Shown: positions 19,909-29,133 of the stretch, piece after piece
Layout: each line of letters opens with the position of its first letter
Numbering within the stretch: position 1 is the first letter of the stretch
Virus record (IMG/VR): IMGVR_UViG_3300025168_000355
Coordinates: 1-32,262 of that record
Reading direction: 5' to 3' (one strand)
Origin: a virus
DNA: 32,262 nucleotides
Translations under genes and position numbers: made by a program
The notes under the pieces: generated by a model
What the model saw: the letters and a program-made list of their open reading frames with translations, nothing else
What the model was told of the DNA's origin: nothing
Databases searched by the model: none

Positions 19909-20276
19909 GTGTTGCAAGTTTCCAATTAGATTTAAAAAAATTTGCTAAACAATTAGATTTAGATTTAGAATTAGTAACTAGAAAAATAGCATTTGATCTT
20001 TATACAGATATAACACAAATGACTCCTGTTGATACAGGTCGTGCAAAAGCAAATTGGAACATTGGTTTTCGAAATATTAATACACAAATAACAGACAATA
20101 CAGTATTTACACCTGTTGATATTCCAAAAGGTGCAGGTAAACACGCTATTTATATTACAAATCATTTACCATATATTGGTGTTTTAGAAAATGGTTCAAG
20201 CAAACAAGCACCTAGTGGTATGGTAAAAGTATCAATGAATAATTTAAAATCGAGGTTATCAAGTGTCATTCGCTAA
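19905..20276 (+). CDS. HK97 gp10-like neck/tail protein
   Basis: The 123-residue protein overlaps the previous gene by four bases. It has the HK97-gp10 pattern: an N-terminal helix (FQLDLKKFAKQLDLDLELVT), then DITQMTPVDTGRAKANWNIG, where the PVDTGRAKANW phrase is diagnostic, and HLPYIGVLENGSSKQAPSGM followed by a final helix. These proteins join head and tail. It overlaps the next gene by 14 bases. Confidence 0.87.
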   Translation: MSVASFQLDLKKFAKQLDLDLELVTRKIAFDLYTDITQMTPVDTGRAKANWNIGFRNINTQITDNTVFTPVDIPKGAGKHAIYITNHLPYIGVLENGSSKQAPSGMVKVSMNNLKSRLSSVIR

Positions 20277-20643
20277 TGAAAGAATAGAAATTGAAAATCG
20301 TGTAGCTAGTTTATGGATAGACACACCTGTTGATTATGGCAACATAGCATTTAAAAGTCCAAATAATAGTTCCTGGATTCGTTTAAATATATTAAATGGA
20401 TTAACGGAATATAGGGCAATAAATTATAAGAAACGATATAATGGTATAATAAATGTACAAATATTTGTACCTCTTAAAACAGGTACAAGTGTACAAAGAG
20501 AATATGTTGATTCCATTTGTGATATGTTTGATTCTCATATTTTTAGTGATGTTGTTTGTGATGTAGCAAGTGTTACAACAATAGGAACTGATGGTAAATG
20601 GCATCAGATGAATGTAGACATACCTTATTGGAGAGATTCATGA
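20263..20643 (+). CDS. Tail terminator (DUF4128-like)
   Basis: GTG 20263, with GAGG nine bases upstream, gives 126 residues. The layout (RIEIENRVASLWIDTPVDYG, IRLNILNGLTEYRAINY, YNGIINVQIFVPLKTGTS, a helix with VDSICDMFD, and a final strand MNVDIPYWRDS) matches tail terminator/completion proteins that cap the tail tube. Gene order (after gp10-like, before tail tube) agrees. Confidence 0.78.
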   Translation: MSFANERIEIENRVASLWIDTPVDYGNIAFKSPNNSSWIRLNILNGLTEYRAINYKKRYNGIINVQIFVPLKTGTSVQREYVDSICDMFDSHIFSDVVCDVASVTTIGTDGKWHQMNVDIPYWRDS

Positions 20644-20795
20644 GTAAAAACGATGTAAAATTATATCCACCTACAGGTGGTGTAGATTTCATTATTCCTC
20701 ACCCTACAAAGGTGAAGTTTATGAAAAAAATGGGTTGGGTTGAAAAACCTGTAACTAAAACTATGTCAAAGGAGAAACCAAATGGCAAATCATAA
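20640..20795 (+). CDS. Small conserved tail-region protein (51 aa)
   Basis: ATG 20640 overlaps the upstream TGA and has GGAGAG before it; a frame from 20598 lies within the previous gene and is less likely. The 51-residue protein has VKLYPPTGGVDFIIPHPTKV and MKKMGWVEKP, then a Lys-rich tail. Small proteins with a 'GWVEK' phrase occur just before tail tube genes in many phages, but no function is known to me. Confidence 0.6.
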   Translation: MSKNDVKLYPPTGGVDFIIPHPTKVKFMKKMGWVEKPVTKTMSKEKPNGKS

Positions 20796-21171
20796 AGGCT
20801 CTGAGGGAGTCGTAAAAATCGGTGCAAATACAATTGCTGAAGTTAAAGACTGGAGTCTTTCTGAAACTGCTGACACTATTGAAGATACAACAATGGGTGA
20901 TGTAGCTAGAACTAGACAACCATCACTTACATCAGCAAGTGGTTCATTAAATTGTTTTTGGGATGAAACAGATGCTAATGGACAAATTGCTATGCAGGCT
21001 GGAACTGAAGTAGCATTAAAGCTATATCCAGAAGGAGCCGCTTCAGGCGATTACTTTGCAAGTGTTCAAGCAATTATAACTACACAAGATGCAAGTGCTA
21101 CAATGGATGGTATGGTAGAAGCTGCTTTTTCTTGGGAATCTAATGGTGCTGTTACATGGGCAACTGTTTAA
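20782..21171 (+). CDS. Tail tube protein
   Basis: The 129-residue protein begins MANHKGSEGVVKIGANTIAE and contains VKDWSLSETADTIEDTTMGD and SGSLNCFWDETDANGQ, the beta-sandwich pattern of the major tail tube protein family. Copies stack as hexameric rings along the tape measure. AAGGAG precedes ATG 20782. It is followed, as expected, by the tail assembly chaperone pair. Confidence 0.9.
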   Translation: MANHKGSEGVVKIGANTIAEVKDWSLSETADTIEDTTMGDVARTRQPSLTSASGSLNCFWDETDANGQIAMQAGTEVALKLYPEGAASGDYFASVQAIITTQDASATMDGMVEAAFSWESNGAVTWATV

Positions 21172-21177
21172 TGTAGC

Positions 21178-21498
21178 ATGAGTGTATTAGATAAAGCTAA
21201 AACCCACTTTGATAGCCTTGAAACTAAAGTTATTGAAGTGGAAGAATGGGAAGCTACGATATATGCAACCCCTTTCACTATGGGTGAAAAAAAGAAACTT
21301 TGGAAACACGCTAAAGAAGATGATATAGAATTTATGGTAAGAACATTAATTCTAAAAGCGTTAAACAAAGATGGTTCAAAGATGTTTGACATATCAGATA
21401 AGATAACATTAATGAATCATGTGGACCCTAATGTAATTGTTCGAGTTGTGGGCGAGATATCGGTAGCTGATACTATTGATGAAATGTCGGGAAACTAA
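21178..21498 (+). CDS. Tail assembly chaperone, short form (G-like)
   Basis: The 106-residue protein lies between the tube and tape measure genes. It contains VEEWEATIYATPFTMGEKKK (residues 21-40) and EFMVRTLILKALNKDGSKMF (51-70), typical of gpG-like chaperones. The stop TAA (21496-21498) comes right after a slippery site, GGGAAAC, so a minority of ribosomes should make the longer protein listed separately. Confidence 0.85.
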   Translation: MSVLDKAKTHFDSLETKVIEVEEWEATIYATPFTMGEKKKLWKHAKEDDIEFMVRTLILKALNKDGSKMFDISDKITLMNHVDPNVIVRVVGEISVADTIDEMSGN

Positions 21499-21638
21499 TA
21501 GGCGATTCCGAGTTAAAAGGTAAATATGAACTTGCGAATCGCTTACACAAAACTGTAGCTGAAATTGATCAGATAACAGTAGAGGAGTTTAACGGATGGA
21601 TTGCCTACTTTAAATTAAAGGATAAAGATGGCAACTAA
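21178..21638 (+). CDS. Tail assembly chaperone, -1 frameshift fusion (GT-like)
   Basis: Slipping back one base at GGGAAAC (21489-21495; zero-frame codons GGA AAC) avoids the TAA at 21496 and opens 47 further codons to TAA 21636-21638, giving about 153 residues. The added part (LIGDSELKGKYELANRLHKT, VEEFNGWIAYFKLKDKDGN) is helical, with an ELANRLHKTVAEI and W-I-AYF pattern like the T domain of lambda gpGT, which binds tape measure and tube proteins. The T part has no start of its own. It ends 11 bases inside the tape measure gene. Confidence 0.88.
21489..21495 (+). promoter_or_regulatory. -1 ribosomal frameshift site GGGAAAC
   Basis: The heptamer fits X XXY YYZ exactly in the reading frame of the chaperone (G GGA AAC) and is followed at once by a zero-frame TAA. 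The lambda tail gene site is GGGAAAG. No strong downstream pseudoknot was recognised. Confidence 0.85.
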
Positions 21639-23679
21639 TCAAATAGCAAATTTAGGTGTTAAAGTAGACCCTAGAGGTGCTGTACGAGGTTCTAGCAAAG
21701 CAAAACGAGCAATTCTTGGAATTGGCAAAAGTGCATCTCGTGTAAAACAACAAATCTTTTCTTTAAATGGTGCTTTAGGTGCTTTAGGTGCTGGTGCTGT
21801 TTTAAAATCTATAATTAAAAGTGCTTCGGGTTTAGAAAGTCTTAGAGTACGATTAAAATTCCTTACTGGTAGTGTTGATGATGCCTCAGTAGCATTTGAT
21901 CAAATGACTGCATTTGCTTCTAAAGTTCCATTTGCTTTAGAAGATATACAACAAGCCTCACCACTTTTATTAACAGTTGTCGATGATGTTGATGAATTAA
22001 ACAGTTTATTAGAAATGACAGGAGATATAGCCGCTGTTTCTGGTCTTGATTTTGTTAAAACAGCAGAACAATTACAGAGAGCAATGGCAAGTGGTATTGC
22101 TAGTGCAGATTTATTTAGAGAAAGAGGTGTAGCATCATTCTTAGGATTTGAAGCTGGGGTTAGTGTATCAGCAGAAGAAACTAAAAAAAGAATGAACGAA
22201 ATGTGGAAAAACGGAACAACAACTGCTGTAGGTGCAACAAAAGAATTAGCAAGTACATTTCAAGGTCAAGTATCTATGATGCAAGATGCTTGGTTTAAAT
22301 TAAAAATACAAATTGCAGATGCAGGAGTATTTGAATTTGCAAAAGAAGCTATAGAAGATTTAACTAAATTTTTAGGAGACCCACAAACTTTAGAAAATGC
22401 TAAAAAATTTGGAGTTGTATTAACTGATATATTTAGTGCAATTAAAAGCACAGGTGAATATTTATTAGGATTGCCAAAATGGGTATTAGAAGTTGGAATA
22501 GTAATAGCATTTCTTGGTGGTAAAAAAGCTAGATTAGCAATTATTGGTATTAGTGCTATAGCTATGGGTATTGATGCAGTTACTAAAGCAATCCAAGATT
22601 TTCAAAATCAAACAGAAGAAGAAAAATTAGAAGGGCAATTAGAAGGCTTAGAAAAACGAGCTGAAAATGTATCAAACAAATATAAACTTGCTCTTAAAGC
22701 ATTTAATGAATTTAAAACTTTACATAATTTAGTTAACCCAGATGATATTGTTAATTTAGCAAATCAAAGAGGTGGAACTGCGTTAGTTGAAGAATTTGCA
22801 AGATTAGAACAAGCTGTTAGAAGATATAAAGAAGAATTACCTAAAATAGAAACAAGAATTAAAGAAACAGAAGGTGCTTTAAGTATACAAGCAGATACAG
22901 TAAGAAATTTAAAGGATGAATATAAAGCTCTAATGGGTTTGCATATGGAAGAACATGTATTTGGTACAGAACAAATATTATCTCTTGAATTCTATAACGA
23001 ACAATTAGACAAAATGATGAAAGGCTATAAAGATGTTGGTATACAAGCTACAACATTAGGAAGTAATTTAAATGTAGTAAATGATCACATGAATAGAAAT
23101 TCTATGTTAGCGCATAATATGGCAATAAATTTGCAAAAGATTGCAGATGAAGCTGAATTAGCAAAAGAAAAAACTAAAGAATTTGCTGATAGCATGGCAA
23201 CAAATATAGAAGATTCAATTATGAGAATGACACAAGGTTTAATGTCATTTAAAGATGTAGTTAAAAGTGTGTTCCAATTTGTAGCAATGGAAATGGTAAA
23301 AGCTAATATAGCGAAACCTTTAGCTGGTGCTTTAACAGGAATATTAACAGGAGATACAAGTAGAGGTGGCGCTGGTGATGGTGGGGTTTTAGGAAAAATG
23401 TTTCCTAATTTAAAATTGTTTGCAAATGGTGGAAATCCACCTGTAGGTAAAGCATCTATTGTTGGTGAGCGTGGCCCCGAATTATTTGTACCTAATACAG
23501 CAGGTACAATTGTTCCTAATAATAAAATGGGTGGTCAAACAATAAATGTTACTTATGCACCACAAGTTAATGCTTTAGACCCAGCTACAGCACAAGTTGT
23601 TATATCAGAAAATGCACCAACAATTATTGGTGTGATCAGACAAGCATTTAATGAAAATGGAACAGAGGTTGCAATATGA
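21628..23679 (+). CDS. Tape measure protein
   Basis: The 683-residue protein sets tail length and is threaded through the tube. The N-terminal part carries the conserved tape measure domain (SGLESLRVRLKFLTGSVDDA, SKVPFALEDIQQASPLLLTV, LQRAMASGIASADLFRERGV, residues about 65-170). A hydrophobic stretch lies at about 285-320 (WVLEVGIVIAFLGG, LAIIGISAIAMGI) and long coiled coils at 330-530. The C-terminus has GKASIVGERGPELFVPNTAG, common at tape measure ends. It is short for a siphophage, implying a tail of around 100 nm if about 1.5 angstrom per residue applies. No peptidoglycan hydrolase domain was seen. Confidence 0.92.
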   Translation: MATNQIANLGVKVDPRGAVRGSSKAKRAILGIGKSASRVKQQIFSLNGALGALGAGAVLKSIIKSASGLESLRVRLKFLTGSVDDASVAFDQMTAFASKVPFALEDIQQASPLLLTVVDDVDELNSLLEMTGDIAAVSGLDFVKTAEQLQRAMASGIASADLFRERGVASFLGFEAGVSVSAEETKKRMNEMWKNGTTTAVGATKELASTFQGQVSMMQDAWFKLKIQIADAGVFEFAKEAIEDLTKFLGDPQTLENAKKFGVVLTDIFSAIKSTGEYLLGLPKWVLEVGIVIAFLGGKKARLAIIGISAIAMGIDAVTKAIQDFQNQTEEEKLEGQLEGLEKRAENVSNKYKLALKAFNEFKTLHNLVNPDDIVNLANQRGGTALVEEFARLEQAVRRYKEELPKIETRIKETEGALSIQADTVRNLKDEYKALMGLHMEEHVFGTEQILSLEFYNEQLDKMMKGYKDVGIQATTLGSNLNVVNDHMNRNSMLAHNMAINLQKIADEAELAKEKTKEFADSMATNIEDSIMRMTQGLMSFKDVVKSVFQFVAMEMVKANIAKPLAGALTGILTGDTSRGGAGDGGVLGKMFPNLKLFANGGNPPVGKASIVGERGPELFVPNTAGTIVPNNKMGGQTINVTYAPQVNALDPATAQVVISENAPTIIGVIRQAFNENGTEVAI

Positions 23680-24248
23680 GTTTTCCAACAACGCCAGTAC
23701 CAAACAGCATATCAATAACAAGTTTAAATCCTACTTACACAAGTGTAACTCATTCTTTAAAAAGACAAGTAAGAACAAGAGGTGGTCAAAGATGGCAAAT
23801 TGACGCTACTTTTCCACCTTTAAACAGAACAGACTTTGCACCAATATGGGCATTTGCTCAAAAACAAAAAGGACAATTTGGTAGTTTTAGTTTTACTCCC
23901 CCTATATATTCTAATTCTAGTGGTACAGCAACAGGTACTTTAAGTGTAAATAATGGTGCTGGTTATGTAGCTGGTTCATCAACTATTACAGTAGATGGTT
24001 TAACAGGTTCTCTTAAAGCAGGTGATTTTATTAAATTTGCTAATCATGATAAAGTTTATTCAATTGTTGCTGATGGTTCTACATCTTTAATTATAGAACC
24101 TAGTTTACAAGTAGCTGTTGTAGATAATGTTGTAATTACTTACAACGCTGTACCATTTAAAGTTTCTTTTACATCAGATTCACAAAATATGAAAGTAGGT
24201 GCAAATGGTTTTGTTAATTACAGTATACAATTAATTGAGGTTGTTTAA
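23676..24248 (+). CDS. Minor / distal tail protein
   Basis: The 190-residue protein overlaps the tape measure by four bases. The N-terminal region (SISITSLNPTYTSVTHSLKR, QRWQIDATFPPLNRTDFAPI, WAFAQKQKGQFGSFSFTPP) resembles distal tail proteins of marine siphophages. A beta-rich insert (residues 85-150, SSTITVDGLTGSLKAGDFIK) looks like an added domain. It ends with YSIQLIEVV, a usual last strand. It takes the lambda M position. Confidence 0.7.
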   Translation: MSFPTTPVPNSISITSLNPTYTSVTHSLKRQVRTRGGQRWQIDATFPPLNRTDFAPIWAFAQKQKGQFGSFSFTPPIYSNSSGTATGTLSVNNGAGYVAGSSTITVDGLTGSLKAGDFIKFANHDKVYSIVADGSTSLIIEPSLQVAVVDNVVITYNAVPFKVSFTSDSQNMKVGANGFVNYSIQLIEVV

Positions 24249-24814
24249 TGAACAGAGGCTCAACTACAGCATTTCAGAATGAAATTGTAAAATCTGCTAA
24301 TAGACCAGTACATCTAGCTGAAATAATTTTTGATGATGAAACTGTCAGAATGAATGATGGTTATAAAACTATTACTTATAGTGGTAATGATTATTTAGCT
24401 GTAGGTCATTTTATGGGTTTTTCTAACATCCAGGAATCAGTAGAAGTTATAGTTAGTAAAGTTACAATGTCTTTATCGGGAGTTGATCAAAGTATGATTT
24501 CTCGTTTTCTTAATAAAGAATATATAGACAGAACAGTAAAAGTGTATACAGCGTTTCTCACAGATGCACAAGTTTTAGTAGCAAATCCTGTGTTAATTTT
24601 TGAAGGCAGAATGGACACTCCTGTTATATCAGATAACCCAATTGCAGGTGCTTCTATGGTTTCTGTAACAGCTACCAATACTTGGGTTGATTTTTCACGA
24701 AAAACAGGTAGACATACTAACCATGAAGAACAACAAGTATTTTTTGCAGGAGACAAAGGATTTGAATTTGCCTCGGAAATTGTAAAAGATATTATTTGGG
24801 GGAAAGCAGGTTGA
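24248..24814 (+). CDS. Minor tail protein (lambda L position)
   Basis: The 188-residue protein shares one base with the upstream stop. It is beta-rich with phrases typical of tail-tip proteins: RPVHLAEIIFDDETVRMNDG, YSGNDYLAVGHFMGFSNIQE, VSKVTMSLSGVDQSMISRFL, VLIFEGRMDTPVISDN and TATNTWVDFSRKTGRHTN near the C-terminus, the last resembling the end of tail proteins where a zinc or Fe-S site sits in lambda L; here no Cys cluster is present. Structural role is well supported by order; the exact homology is not. Confidence 0.7.
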   Translation: MNRGSTTAFQNEIVKSANRPVHLAEIIFDDETVRMNDGYKTITYSGNDYLAVGHFMGFSNIQESVEVIVSKVTMSLSGVDQSMISRFLNKEYIDRTVKVYTAFLTDAQVLVANPVLIFEGRMDTPVISDNPIAGASMVSVTATNTWVDFSRKTGRHTNHEEQQVFFAGDKGFEFASEIVKDIIWGKAG

Positions 24815-25242
24815 GTCCAGATGTTGAAATTAAATTACATGCATATGTAGAAAGTCAAATAGGAATACCCTTTAAATTTGGGCATACCGATTGTCCATTA
24901 TTTACGCTTGGTGCTGTAGATATTATGTGTGGAACAGAATTAAAATGGCAATTTCTTGGTAAATGGAATAATCAAAAATCAGCATGGAAATATGCAAAAA
25001 AACATGGCGATATATATGAGCATTTATTAAGATGGGATTTTAAAAGAGTTAATATACAATATATACAAATTGGTGATATTCTTATTATGGCTCAAGATTT
25101 AGCACACGCAAAAAAATGGCGTAGTGTAGCTGTATGTATGGGTGAAAAAATAGCTATAGTTACAGAAGAATACGGATTGCAATTAGTAAATATTAAAGAA
25201 GTTCCAAATGTTACAGGAGTAGTCAGATGGCAGTCAGCGTAA
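24811..25242 (+). CDS. NlpC/P60-like tail tip protein (DUF6950 type)
   Basis: TTG 24811 overlaps the upstream TGA and has a G-rich binding site before it; TTG 24796 is a less likely alternative. The 143-residue protein shows IGIPFKFGHTDCPLFTLGAV near the N-terminus, where the Cys is the probable nucleophile, and a His in ILIMAQDLAHAKKWRSVAVC further on, as in DUF6950/NlpC-P60-like phage proteins. In lambda the K protein has this place. It may open peptidoglycan locally during entry. It overlaps tail tip J by 16 bases. Confidence 0.72.
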   Translation: MSPDVEIKLHAYVESQIGIPFKFGHTDCPLFTLGAVDIMCGTELKWQFLGKWNNQKSAWKYAKKHGDIYEHLLRWDFKRVNIQYIQIGDILIMAQDLAHAKKWRSVAVCMGEKIAIVTEEYGLQLVNIKEVPNVTGVVRWQSA

Positions 25243-27974
25243 TTGGAATAGCAGCTTCGGTTGCAGGTACTTACGCAGGTACTTTTGTAACAGGTTCTAT
25301 TGCTACAGCTTTGACTCAAGGAATAGTTGGTACAGTTGTTGCTGGTGCGTTAAGTGGTTTAGTATCTAAAGATGAACAAGAACAAGTTGATCAAATAAAT
25401 CAACAACAAGCTAGTGCTTTATTAAACAAAGCATCAAATAATGCACCATTACCAGTTGTATATGGATTAAGAAAAATAGGTGGTACTAAAGTATTTTTAG
25501 AAACAAGTGGCACAGATAATGAATTTCTTCATGTAGTAATAGCTATGTCAGAGGGCGAAATTAACTCATTTGAGGACATTTATTTAAATGACATAGTATC
25601 GACAGACTCAAGATTTAATGGGGTTTTAAACACATACACACATACAGGAGCAGATAATCAAACTGCTGATTCTAATTTAGTATCTGCAGTTCCTAATTGG
25701 ACTACAGCACATAGACTTAGAGGTACAGCATATGTTTATGTCAAATTAAAATTTGATGAAGATGCTTATGCACAAGGATTGCCTACTATTACTGCTGATT
25801 TAAAAGGTGTTAAAGTATTTGACCCAAGAAATAATGCTACTGCATGGAGTGATAATCCAGTTTTAGCTATTAGAGATTATTTAACTAACACAAGATATGG
25901 TAGAGGTATTGCAACATCTTTAATTGATGACACATCATTTATTGCATCAGCTAATTATTGTGATGCAAATGTTACAATTGGTGGTGCAACAGTTAAAAGA
26001 TATACCTTAAATGGAATAGTAAATACTTCACAAGGTTCAATAACGATTTTAAAGCAACTTCTTACTGCGTGTAAGGGGTTTTTAGTATTTACTGGTGGGA
26101 AGTACAAGGTAATCATAGATAAACCCGATACGGCAGGATTTACATTTGATGAAGATAATATTATAGGTGCTTGGACAATTGCTTTAGGTAGTAAAAAAAG
26201 TCAATATAATAGAATTCGTGCTAATTTTATTAACAAAGATAAACAATGGCAACCAGATATTGCAGTTATTGAATCAGCAACATTAAGAACCCAAGACAAT
26301 GGCATATTACTAGAAAAAAGTATAAGTTTGCCATTTACAACAGATATTGATAGAGCGAAGATGATTACTACAATTAATTTAAATCAATCAAGACAAAAAA
26401 TTAGTTGTGAATTTACAGCAACAATTGAAGGATTAAAAGCAGAAGTAGGTGATGTTGTATATATAAAACATTCTACTGTTGGTTGGCAATATTTAAATTC
26501 TAATGCAGGTAAAAAATTTAGAATTATTAAAATGATTTTAAAAAATAATGACGAAGTTAGAGTTACTGCAATAGAATATGCAGATTCTTCATATAATTTT
26601 GGCACTATACAAATTAGTGATACAGCACCTAACACAAATTTACCAGATGTAACAACAACTAAAATTCCAGTAAATCTTTTGGTAACAGAAGAATTGTTTG
26701 TAACTAACACAGGTCAAGGAGTACAAGTAAGAGCAAATCTAAACTGGACAGCACCAACAGATGCTTTTGTACAATATTATGAAATTGAGTTTAAAGAAGG
26801 TGCAGGTGCATTTCAATTTGTTACACAAACAAGGTCTACATCAGCATCAGTTAATAATTTAAAAGCTGGTACATTTACTTTTAGAGTTAGAAGTGTAAAT
26901 ACTATTGGTGTTCGTTCAGCTTACATAACTGTAACTGATACATTAGCTGGATTAACAACACCACCTTTACAAATTGCAAATTTTTCTGTAAATGCAATTG
27001 ATGGTTCTGCTTATTTACAATGGGATAGGTCAACTGATATTGATGTAATTCATGGTGGTTTTTTAAGAATTAGACACACACCTTTAATAACAGGTGCTGT
27101 ATGGGCAGGTGGTTCAGCTTTAGGTCAAGCATTAGCTGGTACTTCTACAAATGCTTCTTTGCCATTATTGGCAGGTACTTATATGATCAAAGCAGTAGAT
27201 TCAGCAGGTAACTTTGCAAATGATGCAACTTTGGCTGTTACAACTGTTCCTAATATTATTGATTTTAATGTTGTACAAACAATTACCGAGTCACCAGGAT
27301 TTAGTGGTGCAAAAGTAAATACTGTAAAATCTGGCAATACGCTTGTATTAACTAATACTAATAATGTAGTTGCAACAAGTGGTTCTTATACTTTTAACAC
27401 ATTAGCAGATTTAGGTGCTGTTTTTACTTCAAGAATAACTGCAAACTTTTCAGCTTCTGGTTTTGTACAAACAGATTTAATAGATGGTAGAACAGCTTTA
27501 ATTGATACTTGGGCAAATTTTGATGGTGAGCCTTCTGATAAAGTTATAGCAGAATTACAAATTAGAACAACACAAACAGACCCAGCAAGTAATCCAACTT
27601 GGACAGCATATCAACCTTTAGTTGTTGGTGATTTTCAAGCTAGAGGTTTTCAATTTAGGGTAGTTATTACATCAAGCGATTCATCAAGAAACATAGCTAT
27701 TTCTGCTTTAGGTGTGGTTATTGATATGCCAGACAGAAATGAAAAAGCAACTAATATTACTGTACCTACTAGTGGGTTATCTGTAAGTTATGCTAATCCA
27801 TTTAAAACTGTTCCATATTTAGGAATAACAGGTCAAAATCTTTCGCAATCAGATTATTGGGTTGTCAGTAATGAAACTGTAAGTGGCTTTAGCATAGTAA
27901 TATATAATAGTAGTGGCACAGCTATACAAAAAAACATTAATTATATGGCAACAGGATTTGGGAGAAGGGCATGA
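25227..27974 (+). CDS. Tail tip / host specificity protein J-like
   Basis: The 915-residue protein begins with a hydrophobic Gly/Ala-rich region (VIGIASVAGTYAG-like, residues 3-45), then NNAPLPVVYGLRKIGGTKVF (70-89) and VVIAMSEGEINSFEDIYLND, hallmarks of the J / gp21 family. A phage-tail domain with RLRGTAYVYVKLKFDED and the NPVLAIRDYLTNTRYGRGI phrase follows, then at least two fibronectin-III-like segments (about 480-650), and a C-terminal beta domain. It forms the central tip and contacts the host. It overlaps the following gene by four bases. Confidence 0.9.
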   Translation: MAVSVIGIAASVAGTYAGTFVTGSIATALTQGIVGTVVAGALSGLVSKDEQEQVDQINQQQASALLNKASNNAPLPVVYGLRKIGGTKVFLETSGTDNEFLHVVIAMSEGEINSFEDIYLNDIVSTDSRFNGVLNTYTHTGADNQTADSNLVSAVPNWTTAHRLRGTAYVYVKLKFDEDAYAQGLPTITADLKGVKVFDPRNNATAWSDNPVLAIRDYLTNTRYGRGIATSLIDDTSFIASANYCDANVTIGGATVKRYTLNGIVNTSQGSITILKQLLTACKGFLVFTGGKYKVIIDKPDTAGFTFDEDNIIGAWTIALGSKKSQYNRIRANFINKDKQWQPDIAVIESATLRTQDNGILLEKSISLPFTTDIDRAKMITTINLNQSRQKISCEFTATIEGLKAEVGDVVYIKHSTVGWQYLNSNAGKKFRIIKMILKNNDEVRVTAIEYADSSYNFGTIQISDTAPNTNLPDVTTTKIPVNLLVTEELFVTNTGQGVQVRANLNWTAPTDAFVQYYEIEFKEGAGAFQFVTQTRSTSASVNNLKAGTFTFRVRSVNTIGVRSAYITVTDTLAGLTTPPLQIANFSVNAIDGSAYLQWDRSTDIDVIHGGFLRIRHTPLITGAVWAGGSALGQALAGTSTNASLPLLAGTYMIKAVDSAGNFANDATLAVTTVPNIIDFNVVQTITESPGFSGAKVNTVKSGNTLVLTNTNNVVATSGSYTFNTLADLGAVFTSRITANFSASGFVQTDLIDGRTALIDTWANFDGEPSDKVIAELQIRTTQTDPASNPTWTAYQPLVVGDFQARGFQFRVVITSSDSSRNIAISALGVVIDMPDRNEKATNITVPTSGLSVSYANPFKTVPYLGITGQNLSQSDYWVVSNETVSGFSIVIYNSSGTAIQKNINYMATGFGRRA

Positions 27975-28753
27975 GTCAGCATGATTACAACATAGCAAAT
28001 GGAACAGGAGCCGCTGTAAGGTCAGACATAAATCTTGCATTAACTGCCATTGCAACTGCAAATAGTGGTTCATCAGCACCAACAACTACTTACGCATTTC
28101 AACTTTGGGCAGATACAACAAGTGGTAATTTAAAAATTAGAAATGGAGGAGATAGTGCATGGATTGAAATAGGTGCATTAGCTAGTCCAAATTTAGGATT
28201 AATTTTAGCTAGTAAATTTCCAAATGTAGGTGCTAATGTAACTGCAAGTAGTGCTGAATTAAACAAATTAGATGGCGTAACTGCTACAACTGCTGAAATA
28301 AATTTATTAGCAGGAGCAACACAACTTGGCGTTATTATGACTTCAATATATCCAGTTGGTCATATATATACAACAGTGGCTAGTGGTAATCCTAGCACTT
28401 TGTTAGCAGGAATGAGTGGTACAACATGGGTTGCTTTTGGAGCAGGTAAAACTTTAGTAGGCTTAACTTCTGCTGATTCAGATTTTAATCAAATTGAAGA
28501 AACAGGTGGTTCTAAAACAGATACAACTGCTGTAGGTAGTACATCATTAACTGTAGCTCAATTACCATCACATACACACACTTTACTTGGTGGTGGTTTT
28601 AATGGTAGTTCTGGTGCAGAGCCTGGAAGTACAACAAGTTCAAATTTAGGACAAGGTGGTGCAACTGGTGGTAATCAAGGGCATAGTCACACAACAAATA
28701 CTTCAATAGTGCAACCTTACGTTGTAGTTTATTTCTGGAAAAGGACAGCATAA
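27971..28753 (+). CDS. Tail fibre / collar-domain protein
   Basis: The 260-residue protein has an N-terminal attachment part (YAFQLWADTTSGNLKIRNGG), a short T/A/E repeat (SSAELNKLDGVTATTAEINL), and a C-terminal collar domain: SIYPVGHIYTTVASGNPSTL, TWVAFGAGKTLVG, EETGGSKT, LTVAQLPSHTHTL and GHSHTTNTSIVQPYVVVYFW. The HxH pairs in the last two usually bind metal inside the trimer. It is a receptor-binding or adaptor fibre. Confidence 0.87.
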   Translation: MSQHDYNIANGTGAAVRSDINLALTAIATANSGSSAPTTTYAFQLWADTTSGNLKIRNGGDSAWIEIGALASPNLGLILASKFPNVGANVTASSAELNKLDGVTATTAEINLLAGATQLGVIMTSIYPVGHIYTTVASGNPSTLLAGMSGTTWVAFGAGKTLVGLTSADSDFNQIEETGGSKTDTTAVGSTSLTVAQLPSHTHTLLGGGFNGSSGAEPGSTTSSNLGQGGATGGNQGHSHTTNTSIVQPYVVVYFWKRTA

Positions 28754-29133
28754 TGGCATATTACAAACCAATTGATTTAGTAAAAGGTGATGATTTACCT
28801 CTTTTAAATATAACGCTTAGAGATAGCAATGATGCTGATACTGGTAAAGTGCTTTCATTAGTTGATCCATCTACATGGAAACCACTTGATTTAACTACTA
28901 TGACAGCAGTAGTTATGAAATTTAGAAAAATAGGAACAACATCACCATTAATTACTATAAGTTGTACAAGATTAGTTCCTTTTGTTGATGGTGTAATACA
29001 AATGGCATGGGGTACAACATCACTTGATGGTGAAAGTGGAGATTATGAGGGAGAAATTGAAATAACTTATAACAATGGTAAAGTGTTAACTATTGCTGAT
29101 AAGTTTAAATTTATAGTGCGTGACCAATTCTAA
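28753..29133 (+). CDS. BppU-like baseplate/fibre adaptor
   Basis: The 126-residue protein is one Ig-like beta domain: LVKGDDLPLLNITLRDSNDA, PLDLTTMTAVVMKFRKIG, FVDGVIQMAWGTTSLDGESG, DYEGEIEITYNNGKVLTIAD. This matches the N-terminal domain of BppU-type baseplate proteins, which fasten receptor-binding proteins. Here it stands alone. It shares its first base with the collar gene's stop. Confidence 0.75.
   Translation: MAYYKPIDLVKGDDLPLLNITLRDSNDADTGKVLSLVDPSTWKPLDLTTMTAVVMKFRKIGTTSPLITISCTRLVPFVDGVIQMAWGTTSLDGESGDYEGEIEITYNNGKVLTIADKFKFIVRDQF

Noticed and set aside
26384-26710. Minus-strand open frame of 108 codons
   Set aside because: It lies entirely opposite the tail tip gene, which has strong family motifs, and shows low-complexity composition expected from an antisense frame.
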